Positions 1 through 11,847 are shown, numbered from the stretch's first letter. The stretch: DNA of 28,787 nt from Mnemiopsis leidyi (GCA_000226015.1 JH153954.1:322459-351245), one strand, 5' to 3'. The notes: a model not told the origin generated them from the sequence alone. Numbers and translations are program-made.

Positions 1-41
1 AGAGAGAGGGAGAGAGATGGGGGGAAGGAAAGAAGAAAAGG
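1..41. repeat. Purine-rich GA low-complexity tract
   Basis: The window opens with imperfect (GA)n and GGGGAAGG-type purine sequence. No gene is visible between here and about 1740; that stretch is unremarkable AT-leaning sequence. A weak possible acceptor plus short open frame on the minus strand near 255-417 was not accepted. Confidence 0.7.
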
Positions 42-1743
42 TTTAATGAATGCAACCGAGAGAGCAAATGGTGGAAGCAGCTGTGGAATGATCCCCCTTA
101 AGCTGCATTAACTTTAAGCATTTGTTTCCATTTCCATCATCATCTTACTGAAGATCTGGTCTACTTCCATCAACCAATAAATATTGTGCATTCCCATTCC
201 TCATTTATAGCATCGACCGCAATCAACAAATCTTCCTCGCAAGTTGCTAAATGACTAAATGAGGCTTTTAAAGTGCAGGAGTCTAGAGGGATGGCTGATG
301 GTAGTTTTTGGACATAGGACAGGCTTATTTGGCGGGGCCGGGGGGAGTTGCCGGGATTTGTAAAGCCGGGATAATTTACGAAATGGGGCAAATGGTAAGC
401 CAGTTAGGGTCCTCAGCTGCAGATGGTACAAAAAACGTAACGGACCTGGTCGTTAAGTATTAGATGGTGTTATGCAGCTCGTCACGAGCTTGATGGTTAA
501 TAAAAGTAAAATTACTTGAAAGCATTTAGCGCTTTGAGTTTCATAGGTGGCCTGTCTAAGCTTGTGGTTCGACAGAAAATGAACAAGAAAACTATGAAGG
601 TGAGGCAAGGAACCAGGGCACACACTATCTCATTAAATCTGTTTTAAACGGGTATAATCTGGACAGCGGTGGAGACAGCTTGAAGGCTAAGCAAATAATC
701 ATCATTCGAGCGCCGTAAAATTTACAATCTTTCATTCTGGCAATGTGTTGCGCTATGCGGCGTTTGAACTCAAGATTCATCCAAGTCAAAAGAACTCAAA
801 ACCTGTACAGCGACGTCAACAATCCAGGTCGAACATAACTTCTTCTCAGCAGACAACCGAGATAGCAGGATGTGATTTGCCGTAGCATTGCTATGGGAAC
901 AATAGGTCACGAGACCGATAGACAAGGTCACATGACTTGCATGGCTTTATTCAGGCGATTTCTCCCAATCAGGGGTAGTCACCAGAACGAAATGTAATGA
1001 AACGCTCAGAATGCAAAGATATCTTGTGTGTTGAGATTACTAATGCTTCCCAGGAGACAAATTTGTGTTTGGTTGATTTGAGTGATGCTGTAATGAAGAA
1101 GAATGATAAAGAAGTAAAAATATAGTCAGTTGAATCAAATTATAAATATCGAAAAGTTTGCTTAAATCCAGAATTTTAAAACACAAGACAGCGCTATTGA
1201 CACAGCAGTAACAGATAACATTTTAATACGTATCAAGTAATTGTATCTTGTTATCTCACGACACAAAACATACAGGTGTTCGAAAGCTATTTGTTGCTGT
1301 TATGATCGCATTAAAATCTTGTGAAGTTGTGTTGAAATAATATGAAAAATTACAAAAACTAACAACTGGGCTAAAGCGCGAGCGTGTTATGTTTTGTATT
1401 ATGATTATAATATTGTGAGGAAAACAGATCAAGACTTTCGACTGGACTTGTCAGTTTAACATGTTTTATGTGTACTTAAGTTTTCAGTTAGAGTTCTCAA
1501 TAACTGAATTATTGTGACATTAAGAGGTGGTAATAGTATTGTAATAGTTTAAAATGTTTGAACAAATACAAAATATAAGAACATTTTACAAACAACAGCT
1601 TGAGCTCTGACAAAGCAGCACCAAAACATTGAGATTAAGTAAAAATAGTGGAAGACCAGATAGTACTATTTCTATTTTAATTCGTCGAATATTAAGTGTG
1701 TTTACTTCAAGTTAAATTGGTAGAAACTTCATGATAATATGAC

Positions 1744-1932
1744 ATGGCAAAACCTACAAGCGAATCCTCTTGTCACTTAGTTGCATTATATAATCTATCC
1801 GTTATTCCTGTCCGAAATAGTTTCTTTGATGGAGCTCCGGCTTATAAACTTGCCACTGTAACCGAAGTTATCCGCAGATTGGCAGCCCCAATTTTGCATG
1901 AATATTCAATTGAAAATCCCAACAAGCTTTGA
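1744..1932 (+). other. Small open reading frame, 62 codons, unassigned
   Basis: ATG in a fair context (gacATGG) opens MAKPTSESSCHLVALYNLSV and reaches TGA at 1930-1932, overlapping the repeat-coding frame in another phase. Nothing is recognised. It could be a 5' portion of the same locus separated by a frameshift or short intron, or chance. Confidence 0.15.
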
Positions 1933-2143
1933 AGAAGAATGTGAAGCTATAAAGAAGAATGTAGCTACTTCTAGCCCTACAAAAAGCTATGTGAAGAATG
2001 TAGCTTCTTCTAGCCCTACAAAAAGCTATGTGAAAAATGTAGCTTCTTCTAGCCCTACAAAAAGCTATGTGAAAAATGTAGCTTCTTCTAGCCCTACGAA
2101 GAGCTATGTGAAGAATGTAGCTTCTTCTAGTCCTACACAGTAG
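1862..2143 (+). CDS. Possible coding exon of a 13-residue tandem repeat protein
   Basis: An open frame runs from after a TAA at about 1859 to TAG at 2141-2143, with an ATG at 1898. It begins MNIQLKIPTSFEEECEAIKK and then repeats the 13-residue unit KSYVKNVASSSPT, four full copies after a partial one, ending SPTQ-stop. All base differences between the four full units are third-position and synonymous (AAA/AAG, ACA/ACG, AGC/AGT), while the antisense frame through the same repeat changes amino acids. That argues for protein-level constraint. A possible acceptor (tatccgcag) sits at about 1875-1883. No family is recognised. A non-coding minisatellite that happens to be open is the alternative. Confidence 0.35.
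   Translation, partial: PKLSADWQPQFCMNIQLKIPTSFEEECEAIKKNVATSSPTKSYVKNVASSSPTKSYVKNVASSSPTKSYVKNVASSSPTKSYVKNVASSSPTQ
1951..2142 (+). repeat. 39-bp minisatellite
   Basis: About five copies of a 39-bp unit (gtgaagaatgtagcttcttc... ending in aaaaagctat). The unit length is a multiple of three, so a frame stays open through the array on both strands. Copies differ at only a few sites. Confidence 0.9.
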
Positions 2144-3412
2144 CGCGTCAGTTAGCGCTAACAAAGCAAACATAGTCACAAAAACCTAACACCCCACTTT
2201 GCTCCATGGTAAGGGTGCGGGTTTGATTGTGATTGGGTTCAAGACAGTGCGAGCTTGTTGGTCAATGCAGCATGAAGTTTCAGTATAATTTGAATTAAAC
2301 ACCCAAGCGTAGAGCAAGCAAGGGGCAAAAGTAAGGGCTTCTGGTCGTCAGCCTTGCGTGCGAAACCAAACATATATGATTATCGCATTTAGTTGATCGC
2401 CCTACTTTACTAAAAATCTTGTAAACATGAAATTCCAGGGCCCTGTTAGTGCAGAACATGATACATAGCCTATCTGCAACGTTTTTGTTTGTGTTTTTGG
2501 GATTGTGAATGGTCTGGTAGAAGTTGTAAGTATAAATCATTTAATGTACTGCGCAGTCAGCCAAACTGAAGTAATATCAAACGCTCATAAAGGATATTAT
2601 ACAATCTGGAACGCAGCGAATATACAAAATTTGCAGTACAGATATTAGAAACCAGCAACAGAAAAGGCCCGTGATACAAGCGGGTGAAACAGGCTCTTTA
2701 CCCCCGGCTATTTGACTGGATTTTGTAGGGTGTGGTTACTAGTTGTGGTTTGTTGGGGTATTGGTTGCAATTGAGTTTTCATCATGAGGGAATGAGGTAT
2801 GATTGAGTTTTCATTATTGGGTACAATAAAATGTAAATTCAAATCGAAATAAAGCGCATATTTTCACAAGATTTATGCAAATGGTAAGTTGATGTGATAG
2901 GATCAGCCATCGAAATTTTAATTGTAGAAGAGGTAAATAGCCGCTTACCCGTACATTTGCGATTCAGCAGTCCAAATCGAGGCTTGTGTGAACGCATGTA
3001 TAGTTGTTTAAATGATTAATGCTTAGCCGTGATCATCAAAATTGTAATGATCCTAAGAGACAAAGATTGTATTGAATTGTGGAAAGGCGCCCAAGAATGC
3101 AGTCAAGGATGTGGATAATTTCTTGCAAGAAGTGGTGAATTTGTGGTTGAAAATAATCATGAAATGTTAATTATTTAGTCTGTTAAATAGCGAATTTTGT
3201 GAGTAAAAGCAGCGAGTGAGCACCAATGGACGGCGCCTTAGGCGGCAGTGGCAATGGCGGCAAAAATGTAGGCGTCCTCAATTCAACAGTTAACAGCGAA
3301 CTCATGCTCTTTACCTGACAATACTATTTTCATGTTACACGTTTCTGTTCTACAACCAGACCCTAAACAAAATACAGTACTTCAACCACTTTAGCGTTAG
3401 TTAATATTTTGT

Positions 3413-3475
3413 CAAAGTTTACATTTTGTGGAACAAAGTTTACATTTTGTGGAACAAAGTTTACATTTTGTGGAA
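3413..3475. repeat. 21-bp tandem repeat, three perfect copies
   Basis: Three consecutive identical copies of caaagtttacattttgtgga plus a. Unit boundaries 3413, 3434 and 3455. Flanking sequence from 2150 to 5190 shows no supportable gene. Confidence 0.9.
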
Positions 3476-3910
3476 CAAAAGTTTCTGAAAGTGAAGAAAA
3501 GATATATAAAGTTGAGGAAACTTAACACTATGTCTAAAAGTGAACCAAATGTTTAATGGGAAAATTTGTACAATGACCACACGTTGACGAAAAAGTAACT
3601 GAAAAATTCCGTACCTATTGCCTATAGTGCGAGACAAAGCTAAATTTGACAGAGTTATGAACAAAAGGCGGTATGTGAAACGCAATACTCGTAGTTGTGC
3701 AAAAATTCGGACCCAACAAAGGCCAACGAGCTGTAGCTTGAACACAGATCCGCGGAGTAAACACATGGTCTTGTAAAAAGATATGGAATAATAATTCTTC
3801 GTAGCGGCAGTTGTTTATTAGCAATGGTAGCCGCGGCGATAGCTAAGCGATTAGTGGTTTAGATAGCGTCTGTTGGCTGGTGTTGTACGCCGCGGAAGAT
3901 CGCTCTCGAA

Positions 3911-4093
3911 ATGTCCGGTACAGGAGTGTGTGTTCTGGAGCAACAACTTTGGGAGTGCAAAATTCGCCAATTATATAAATTAAGATTTAAGTGTGATTGC
4001 AATACGCCAATAACGAGATCTTTCCGGTTGCTAAGCGATTTTCTTGACCAATCCGGTTTACAAGACAAGCCTTTCCTTGCTGGGAGCGATTAA
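3911..4093 (+). other. Small open reading frame, 60 codons, unassigned
   Basis: ATG with G at -3 (cgaaATG) opens MSGTGVCVLEQQLWECKIRQ and runs to TAA. Cys- and Leu-containing, no signal peptide, no family recognised, and an overlapping antisense frame is also open. Listed only because the start context is good. Confidence 0.15.
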
Positions 4094-5202
4094 AAATTGT
4101 TATACAAACGTCGAGGACCACTCAAAATGTTTATATCCAGATATGCCAACCAAATATGCGTGCTCACCATGATAATTGAGCTTTTCAATGCCAAAACATA
4201 GACAAAATAAGAGCGGTGTTCGACTTCAGAAGACTATCACGAGGTCTACAACGACTTCATACAACGACAAGACGAAAGTTAACAAATTTTAATGCATCCT
4301 GTAGCTGTGGTCAGAATCGGCCTGGCAACCGGAGGAAAGGCACGCCGTGTAGGCCTTATGTAATGTGAGAGTAGCGATCTTTTATAAAGCGAGAAACTGT
4401 AAATGAGGGCAAGCATTAGTAGGTGGGGCCTGAAAGGAAGCCTCAGCCGGGTTAGAAGCTCTTGGCAAGCATAAAGGGGTATTTCTACATTTTCTAGCTC
4501 CACTTACTACAACTCCAGCTGACTTGGATAGATCACAAAACTGGAAATGTGGGTAGTTTAGAGTGGGTATTATGTATGATGTATCCACAGCGAACTTGGG
4601 AACAGGTTCACTTTCACTTTCGGTTTGAAACACAAACTGTTTTTACATTAATGAGTATAACTACAGGATAGAGCCTAAACTGCAACGTTACCACACGCTA
4701 AAGAAATGTACACAGTGGTGAACAATAGCCGATCCACTAGTACAAGTCTGCTTAAGTGCTTAAAAGTAGTGTTCATCCTGAGGACATTACAAACCGCATG
4801 GAGGTATGTGAGACACGGGGTCTTCACGGCAAAACTTTCCCGCATTTTTAGACAATGCCAATGCTTTTGATACCCGGCTCCTATTTCAACTGTACACACT
4901 TCATATCAAGAAAGTACACCTTATCTTGAAGAGTGCAGTAGCAAGTAGGCAAGGAGAGCCTATTGCCTCATGAAACATGTACCTTTACTTGTTTACGTCC
5001 ATTATTTCATTTAACCGATATATAACGCACCTGCTGGGCAGTAAAATAATGGTTTAACATTACTCGCTAATCTTACACTGTATGTACACTCCTTTACTCA
5101 CGATACAACCTAATATCTTAGTTACTTGGTCTGTTGGATAAAGCTTAAGTACTGATCGTAAATTCTACTGATTCACAGTTCAGAAAAGTAGCCGGTTCAA
5201 CT

Positions 5203-5270
5203 AGAGTTTAACTAAAACTCAACTTAAGCTCAACTAAGGATCAACTAAAACTCAACTAAAGTTCAACTAA
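5203..5270. repeat. Irregular tcaactaaa repeat
   Basis: Six or so imperfect copies of an 11- to 13-bp motif (ctcaactaaa, gttcaactaaa, atcaactaaa). No coding potential is seen. Sequence from here to 5900 holds no gene I can support. Confidence 0.7.
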
Positions 5271-6178
5271 ATGCCAGCAGTCTCACAATGAGCAAATACA
5301 AACACTAAAAAGGACGAAGGAAAGTCCGGCAAGTCTACATATTCATCGAAACTTGCGGCCGGTGCGCCAGTACTTGGTATTATCTTGGTGTTTAGTCAGC
5401 GGTTAAGGCCAGCGCAGGGCGGAGACGGAACTCTTGCAGGGAAAAGTTTGATGTCCACAGTTAAGGGAACGTTATAAATACGCTATCCAAGTGGAAATTG
5501 AAGGTAAGTCATAACCTAAACTCTGCAATAGATAGCTCAAACTTGGATTAGATCTATTTATATTTATTGATGGGGGACAGATACCTGCAACTGTACTAAA
5601 AACATTTTATATTAAGTATTTACTCCCTTATCGCGCAAATTATCGGTCATTTGGTCCGGCATGGGGTTTTGTAGCGGAGCGGTTTATGGATTTAAACTTA
5701 AAGCTCGCTTCATTTATCACTGTTTACATCCGGTTATACTTCATCCACAGAGAGCACGTTGTTAAGGTACAGAAATAATTAAATACATGGGATGCACGAT
5801 TCAAGGCTAGGCCTTAGTTGATCTTCAGAACACGAGGTAGAGGAGCTATGTAGGTAGAAGCTGTGTAGTGTGTATAGTACAGTGTACACAGTACTTCTAG
5901 ATATCTATGTACACCTATAGCATGTGGACAAACGTGTACAGCACACGATGCTACTTCCCCGTCGGACTACCTTACTCCGCAAGCGTTTCTGGAGGACAGA
6001 CGAGAGTGCACGTCCTCCACAAATCTGGGTGGTCTGATTACCATCCTCAAAGTCAAATATCTCAAAAATGCAGAGCAGATATTTTGAGCTTATCTGATTG
6101 TTTTCAGACCGCACACTGCAGATATAAGCTAGCCCGACTGGGTGAAACAATTGCAGCGGACAGACACACGGCGGTTAC

Positions 6179-6340
6179 CTGGGTGGCACACATTGCAGCC
6201 TGCTGCTGCAGCATCAGAGGGTTACAGAGCTGTTGGAGAGCGGTCTGGGTCTGGGAGAAAGCTCGGGAGGAAGCTTGGAGTTCTTCTTTAACCAGTTTGG
6301 GTGGGTGTAGGTACTTGCAGGAATCTCTGGTACACTGGTC
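6179..6340 (-). CDS. mbl: Muscleblind-family exon: second half of a CCCH zinc finger
   Basis: Muscleblind (MBNL) proteins are RNA-binding splicing regulators with tandem CCCH zinc fingers. This exon of 54 codons, phase 0 at both ends, has an excellent acceptor (cgttcctctccttcag) and a good donor (CACCCAG|gtaacc). It encodes DQCTRDSCKYLHPPKLVKEE, matching [20 protein letters not shown] of MBNL finger 2: the CX4CX3H part and the invariant KYLHPP. A Gln/Leu/Met-rich stretch (ALQQLCNPLMLQQQAAM) follows, like the QQKNMAMLAQQMQL of MBNL. The first Cys of the finger must come from an upstream exon; the intron would split the finger just before GRC. I found neither the upstream finger exon nor a downstream exon in this window. 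The long plus-strand reading frame over 5907-6344 is its shadow. Confidence 0.85.
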
Positions 6341-6362
6341 CTGAAGGAGAGGAACGTTAGCA

Positions 6363-6428
6363 TTGATAGTATTGTTAAGTGTTAACATTGTTAACACTGT
6401 TAACACTGATAGTAGTTAACTAGTTAAC
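6363..6428. repeat. GTTAAC-rich repeat beside the muscleblind exon
   Basis: Repeated gttaaca / gttaac units (gttaacattgttaacactgt...), each GTTAAC being palindromic. It sits about 25-90 nt upstream (in transcript sense) of the muscleblind exon acceptor, so it lies within the preceding intron. Confidence 0.65.
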
Positions 6429-8025
6429 TGTTTCAAAAACAGTTGGTGTAAGGTTAGTACTTTGTTAGGGTGATACATGTGCGTGAACTCCTACAAAATG
6501 TTCCTTTCTAAATGAATAGTGTTAAACAATGTAGCTTTCATTATGTAGAGATCCTGGGGGTCGGGGGCAAAGAGCGTAGGGGTTGGAAATAACCAACAAA
6601 AAAGGGTATATGATATTGCCCAAAGTAAATAGTGTGTACTGTTGAAGAGACGATATTATACATGTGAGAAGGTAAAAGGCTTTGTTCTGTCCCACTATGT
6701 TCGTTAGTCGTGACGAATCACACACCGTAGTAAGCACATGAGGACAATGAAGGAGAAAGAGCTCCTTCATAAAAACAAAAGTCAGAACAGTGTCACGAGC
6801 TCTTATCCATAACTTACGGTAGGTACTGAGTTCAGTAGCTTACTCCCTTACCGATCTTGAGGGGAAAACATTTACCGCTCCTAAAGTCTAGACCATACAT
6901 TTGTTCTCAACTACCTTCAGGGGTCTAATGTATGCTGGAGAGCTAGAAGTACATTCTTATTTTATTTGTACATTCTAAAGTTCTAAACATTTGAGTGTTC
7001 CTCAGAACGTACGTAACCAGGCTAGAAAAGTCAGTCCCGTACTGCTACAACAGCAAGACTGGGTAGACGGAGATGGACGGCTAAATCGCAGTTTGAGCAG
7101 CCCATTTCATATGTTACACGGGGAGAAGACTCAAAGGAATGACGTCACAATACGGTAAACAGCTAATGGGTGCTGGTAAAATCGTAGCCGTGTAGCTCTA
7201 TCATTAGCCACACTGATTACACTGGAGGCCATCCACCATTCGCTGCTTCAATATTCTCTTATTCTGGCCGCAGAGAGAGCAATCTGTGGACAGTCTGTAA
7301 GGGTAAAGGGTTTAAACGATAAGGGGAGAGGTAGGTATCCAATCTCGCCACTGCAACTTTTAGTAATGGTCTCTGTATCTTCAAGTATATGACTTTAATT
7401 AGACTAGCCCGTGCAGTTCGATTGAAAACTGATAAAGAGTTGATTTAAAACATTAAAGGTGTAAAAAGACGAACACCGATCTTATAAGAACTTATTGGAT
7501 CTACAATCGGGATAACCTTCATTTAGATCTAAGAAAAGTTTCAATTGCAGACCGCGATGCTTACCAGTGGGTGTCTTCTATCCCAATGAAGTCTCAACCT
7601 CTCAGCGCTGAGAAAAACTTGAATCTACGTCCTCTCCAGCCTATGAACCAAAAAGGGTACAATAGCTGAATATATTCACGTCCGAAGAGCCTCTTCAAAG
7701 TAAAGCAGCAGAAAGCTAAAGTCCTAGAGTGAAGCACCGGTCAAACGAACATAATATGCTGCCATGGCGACGACCGTGTATAGCACGACATTATGGATTG
7801 ATTGCAGCAGATTTCACTCCCTAACAATGGTCACTCGGTGTAATGTAGAGCTGAGAGAGATAGCTATTCAGCCGCTAATTCGATCCTATTGTAAAACACC
7901 TGGCTTCCCAGGATAAAGCTAGTCAAATCCGGTAAACTTCCACCAAATCTCTCAAACTTGATATAATTAAATGTCTGTGGAAGGGTGTTAGCGCAATACG
8001 ATGAAGTTGATTTGTTACTTTTCAA

Positions 8026-8089
8026 CGACAAGGTCCGGTGACAAAGACACGGTCCTTTGACAACGACAAGGTCCGGTGACAACGACAGG
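8026..8089. repeat. Imperfect acaaggtccggtgaca repeat
   Basis: Two close copies of gacaaggtccggtgacaa separated by a diverged third (gacacggtcctttgacaa). The short minus-strand frames overlapping it are repeat-driven. Sequence 6430-8020 on the left shows no gene I can support. Confidence 0.65.
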
Positions 8090-9078
8090 GGAAATTGAGG
8101 GTGAAATTGACGTGCACTAGTATAGGGTAGAACGTACCTTGGAAACTTCCTTTACATTGGTAATTGTAACCATGGATACTACGTCCTTTGTTGTGATAGA
8201 TTATTAGAATCACAAATAGTAATCTAGATTCTGGGTACCAATATCACTATACTATACGATTGTCGTTAAAAATAAAAATATAACTCAGACATGAGGCTTA
8301 AAGCACAAAATAGCTGTAATATTTCATTCTTATTCAAACAACAAAAGAACATAAACCATTGAGCAATCAGCAAATGAGAAGAACACTGAAATGTACACTG
8401 GCATACAATACATCTGATATACAGTGAACTAAAAGCTCTAGAGAGAGAGAGCAGCCGTCTTCAATACCTCTGATTAGATAGATCTCTGATTATATGTGCA
8501 AGTAGTATACTACACTCGATCTGAATATTGTACTCTTCTTCATGTAATCAGTTTTACCAGAGTTTTAAGGGAGCTGCTGGGGTTCGTAAACCAAGCAGAT
8601 TGTAGTGCGATAAATTTCATAGTTGATTTAGGAACCCGGACAAAGGTAGACACTTTATGACAATACTCACAATACACAACCTGATGAATGGTCCATTCAC
8701 CTTACTTTTTAGGGGTATTAAAACTTATATTTAAGGAAAAGCGTATTGGAATTATTGAAAAAATAGGCGCTTTTATAGTCAGTTCGTGGGCATTGTCTCT
8801 CTAGAATTTTGAGATTTTGCTTCTAGATTCATTGGAAAATTTGGAGGTGTAATTTATAATCGTTCCCTTTCTGTAACCCTTACAAAGGGAAGCTTTGATA
8901 AAATATCACCATTCACCAGGGTGCTTGACAGCTGCTAAATAGATTGAAGTTATTATAGTCCCCTGAAATGTAATCATCGGATTTGGCATGGTGCTGTTAG
9001 ATAATATGGCATTAAATCACGCAGGCATCGGATGAACGTTTTAATAGATATTAAAATAACTGATACCGTGCCATCATT

Positions 9079-9126
9079 CCTTTGATTAAGAATCACTTGA
9101 ATCCTTTGATTAAGAATCACTCAAAT
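9079..9126. repeat. 24-bp direct duplication
   Basis: Two adjacent copies of cctttgattaagaatcact plus five bases, differing by two bases at the end. Non-coding context; nothing else is seen in 8090-9420. Confidence 0.8.
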
Positions 9127-9427
9127 GAAAGTCAAGAATTTGTGAAGAGCTGTGAAATTGAACTGTTTTATGGGCTATGGCATCTTTTCACGTGACTGAC
9201 TGATAGTGTGACAAAAATTTAAAGACTCTAACCCCGAGCCTTTATTGTTTATTGAATTGCACCAATATTAACAGCGTCATCAGTTAAAGGATGAGTATCT
9301 AAGATTTCAAAAAGGAATCTTTCCTTAGATTACAAGTCATTCTCTGACGTCCGTGCTTTCTTCTTATCCTTGAAGCTAACTTTTAAAATATCCTCAAAGA
9401 GGAACCGCTAAGTGCGAATGTTAACCA

Positions 9428-9848
9428 ACCAATAACCCAATAAATAAGTTAACTGCGCTATTCACAGACATTGTCGGACCAGACAGCTAGAGTCACGTGA
9501 TCGCCTGTTTTGTAAAGGTAAACTTACTGCACCATGTGTGTGTGTTAAGTAGGGGCATTTAGCTGTGGAAGGTGACCGGTCTGGCGCTGTAAATTTGCGT
9601 GTGCACTGTGTAAAAGATTTGACTCTTATATATTGGGTATGTTCGACTTTTAGTGGTTATTGGAGAATACATAATTTACCTGTGTTTTGGACACAGCATA
9701 ATGTTAGAAGTGGCACACACGGTGGAAAAAAGCCAATAACATTAACAATTCATATATCTTTATCAAAATAGCCAATAACATGTCAGTTTGAGTATAAAAC
9801 CGTCCTATAACAGCCAAGTAGATTACATCACGTGTCTGCCCACGTGAT
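9428..9848 (+). promoter_or_regulatory. Promoter-like cluster: CCAAT boxes, TATA box, E-box inverted repeat
   Basis: CCAAT motifs at 9429-9433, 9438-9442, 9733-9737 and 9772-9776; TATAAAA at 9793-9799; CACGTG at 9494-9499, 9829-9834 and 9841-9846. The last two form a perfect inverted repeat atcacgtg-6 bp-cacgtgat. The CCAAT to TATA spacing and order suit a plus-strand core promoter with a start near 9825, but no coding exon downstream can be tied to it. Confidence 0.3.
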
Positions 9849-10546
9849 ACAAATAATTAAAGGACAACAAGTAATCTGTCTGGTAATGTTCGCACCGACG
9901 ATAATTCATTTCCTGGTGGAGAAATGTAATGGTTCACCGTAGCTCAAAGCACACATGAGTGCATGTATGCATGTATGCACACTGGCCGGCTGCTCGTCAT
10001 CAGATATTGGGGGATAAGTGAGGAAGTTCGTCGGGCAGGGTGAAATATAGTTAGGATTTCACGTTATGTATGTATGTAGCACTAGAGAGATGGTGATCTA
10101 GTCAGGATTTGTAGATCAGTACGTTAATATGATTTGAGAATTGTTATAAGTATTTGATCGACCGTATCATTACATATTCCAGGACAATAACGTATTATTG
10201 TGATATGTGAAATGAAATAGAACTGACCGAATATATATGCGAAATTTTAAAGTATGCAACAGCAACAAATTGTGGAATAACCCACTAAATGTAATGAAAA
10301 AAGTCGCCAACCGGTATGTTGGCTACTTACATCTTTTTTGGCAAGTGACATCATCTTGAAAACCGTAGATATAACTGTGTGAATAGGCGGTGGGCTATAA
10401 ACGAAAGCAATGATCAATCAATGTGCAAAAAACATACAACCTAGAAGCTTTGTAGTTCGCTTAAACAACAGAAAACCACGAAAAATTGTACGATGCTTAT
10501 CAACTTCTACGATTTAGCTATATTAAACGGCCCAGAATCTGACCTG

Positions 10547-10738
10547 AAATACCACCCACAACTGATGTAAAGACGTGTGTGTGTAAGAACCACAACTGAT
10601 GTAAAGACGTGTGTGTGTGTGTGTAAGAACCACAACTGATGTAAAGACGTGTGTGTAAGAACCACAACAGATGTAAAGACGTGTGTGTGTAAGAACCACA
10701 ACAGATGTAAAGATGTGTGTGTGTAAGAACCACAACAA
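10547..10738. repeat. About 33- to 43-bp GT-rich minisatellite
   Basis: Five or six copies of a unit built from accacaactgatgtaaagac followed by a variable (gt)n tract and gtaaga. Length differences come from the GT run. Three long minus-strand frames across it are repeat artefacts. Confidence 0.9.
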
Positions 10739-10984
10739 CACGTAAAACTCTCCTGACGAGAAAAACTTTATGTGTGTAAGAGGGAGTTGTACACACAGCG
10801 ACAAGGTCTAAAATTTGGAGAGAAGGGGAAGGGTAGAAAGTCTTGAAAATGTTTTGTCTGGAGGAGGAAGCAATTCTTGTGCATTACACAGAGGACGAAA
10901 CCAGGGATTTAGTAGGGAATATTCAAAGTGTAGCATAGAGAGTGAAAATTAGGGGCTATTTTTTGTGAAAAACAAATTTCTTAG

Positions 10985-11145
10985 GACAAGGCACAGATTA
11001 TAGAGAACAGGACACAGGTCGAAGAGGATAAGAAACTCAGATTGTAGAAGACGGGACACAGATCGTAGAGGACAGGACACAGATTGTAGAGGACAAGACT
11101 CAGATTATAGAGGACAGGACACAGATTGTAAAGGACAGGACAATG
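10985..11145. repeat. 21-bp minisatellite
   Basis: About seven imperfect copies of acacagattgtagaggacag with its last g (21 bp). Purine-rich, non-coding. Confidence 0.85.
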
Positions 11146-11324
11146 AGAAATTTACTGCAAATTCCTCAATTTGAAATTTAATGCGTGGTAACAACACCCA
11201 CAAGACAACAAGTCTGTATACTAAAGATCTTAAAGCTCAGAGTACCGTAAAAATTCTTTGAAGAAAGAAAGTACCGTACACTTACTATACTAAATAGAAA
11301 ACAAAGAAAGAGAGAGAATGGAAG

Positions 11325-11690
11325 AAAACTAAAACTAATCTACAAACGAACTAGAACACACAAGGTAAAGTAACAGTAAGAAAACTAAAACTAAAACTAA
11401 TCTACAAACGAACTAGGACACACAAGGTAAAGTAACAGTAAGAAAACTAAAACTAAAACTAATCTACAAACGAACTAGGAGACACAAGGTAAAGTAACAG
11501 TAAGAAAACTAAAACTAAAACTAATCTACAAACGAACTAGAACACACAAGGTAAAGTAACAGTAAGAAAACTAAAACTAAAACTAATCTACAAACGAACT
11601 AGGACACACAAGGTAAAGTAACAGTAAGAAAACTAAAACTAAAACTAACCTACAAACGAACACACAAGGTAAAGTTACAGTAAGGTCCCA
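11325..11690. repeat. 62-bp minisatellite
   Basis: About six copies of a 62-bp, A-rich unit containing actaaaactaaaactaatct, then caaacgaactaggacacaca and aggtaaagtaacagt. The copies are nearly identical, implying recent expansion. It is the third tandem array within 1.2 kb. Confidence 0.92.
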
Positions 11691-11847
11691 GTACAACATA
11701 TGTAGAGCGGAACACGAAACCAATTATTCGGGGTGGCCTGATTACTTGATTAGACGAGAGTGATGACGATGGAATGGGGGCTGCGTGTGAAACCTGGCTA
11801 CTCCCCGCCACAGCAGGGCTCATTAGTTCAACTACGTGAACTCTGCC

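Noticed and set aside
255-417. Minus-strand open frame after a ctgcag acceptor (possible terminal exon)
   Set aside because: The acceptor is fair but the translation matches nothing I recognise and a second frame on the same strand is equally open, so coding is not supported.
4382-4633. Minus-strand frame of 83 codons, considered as a further muscleblind exon
   Set aside because: No zinc-finger or muscleblind-like residues, and two other minus frames overlap it.
5907-6344. Plus-strand open frame of 145 codons
   Set aside because: It lies antisense to the muscleblind exon, whose reading is supported by family residues and splice sites; its translation shows no known motif.
10507-10804. Minus-strand frames rich in TSLHQLWFLHT-like repeats
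   Set aside because: Repeat artefacts of the GT-containing minisatellite; length variation of the GT tract shifts the frame between units.
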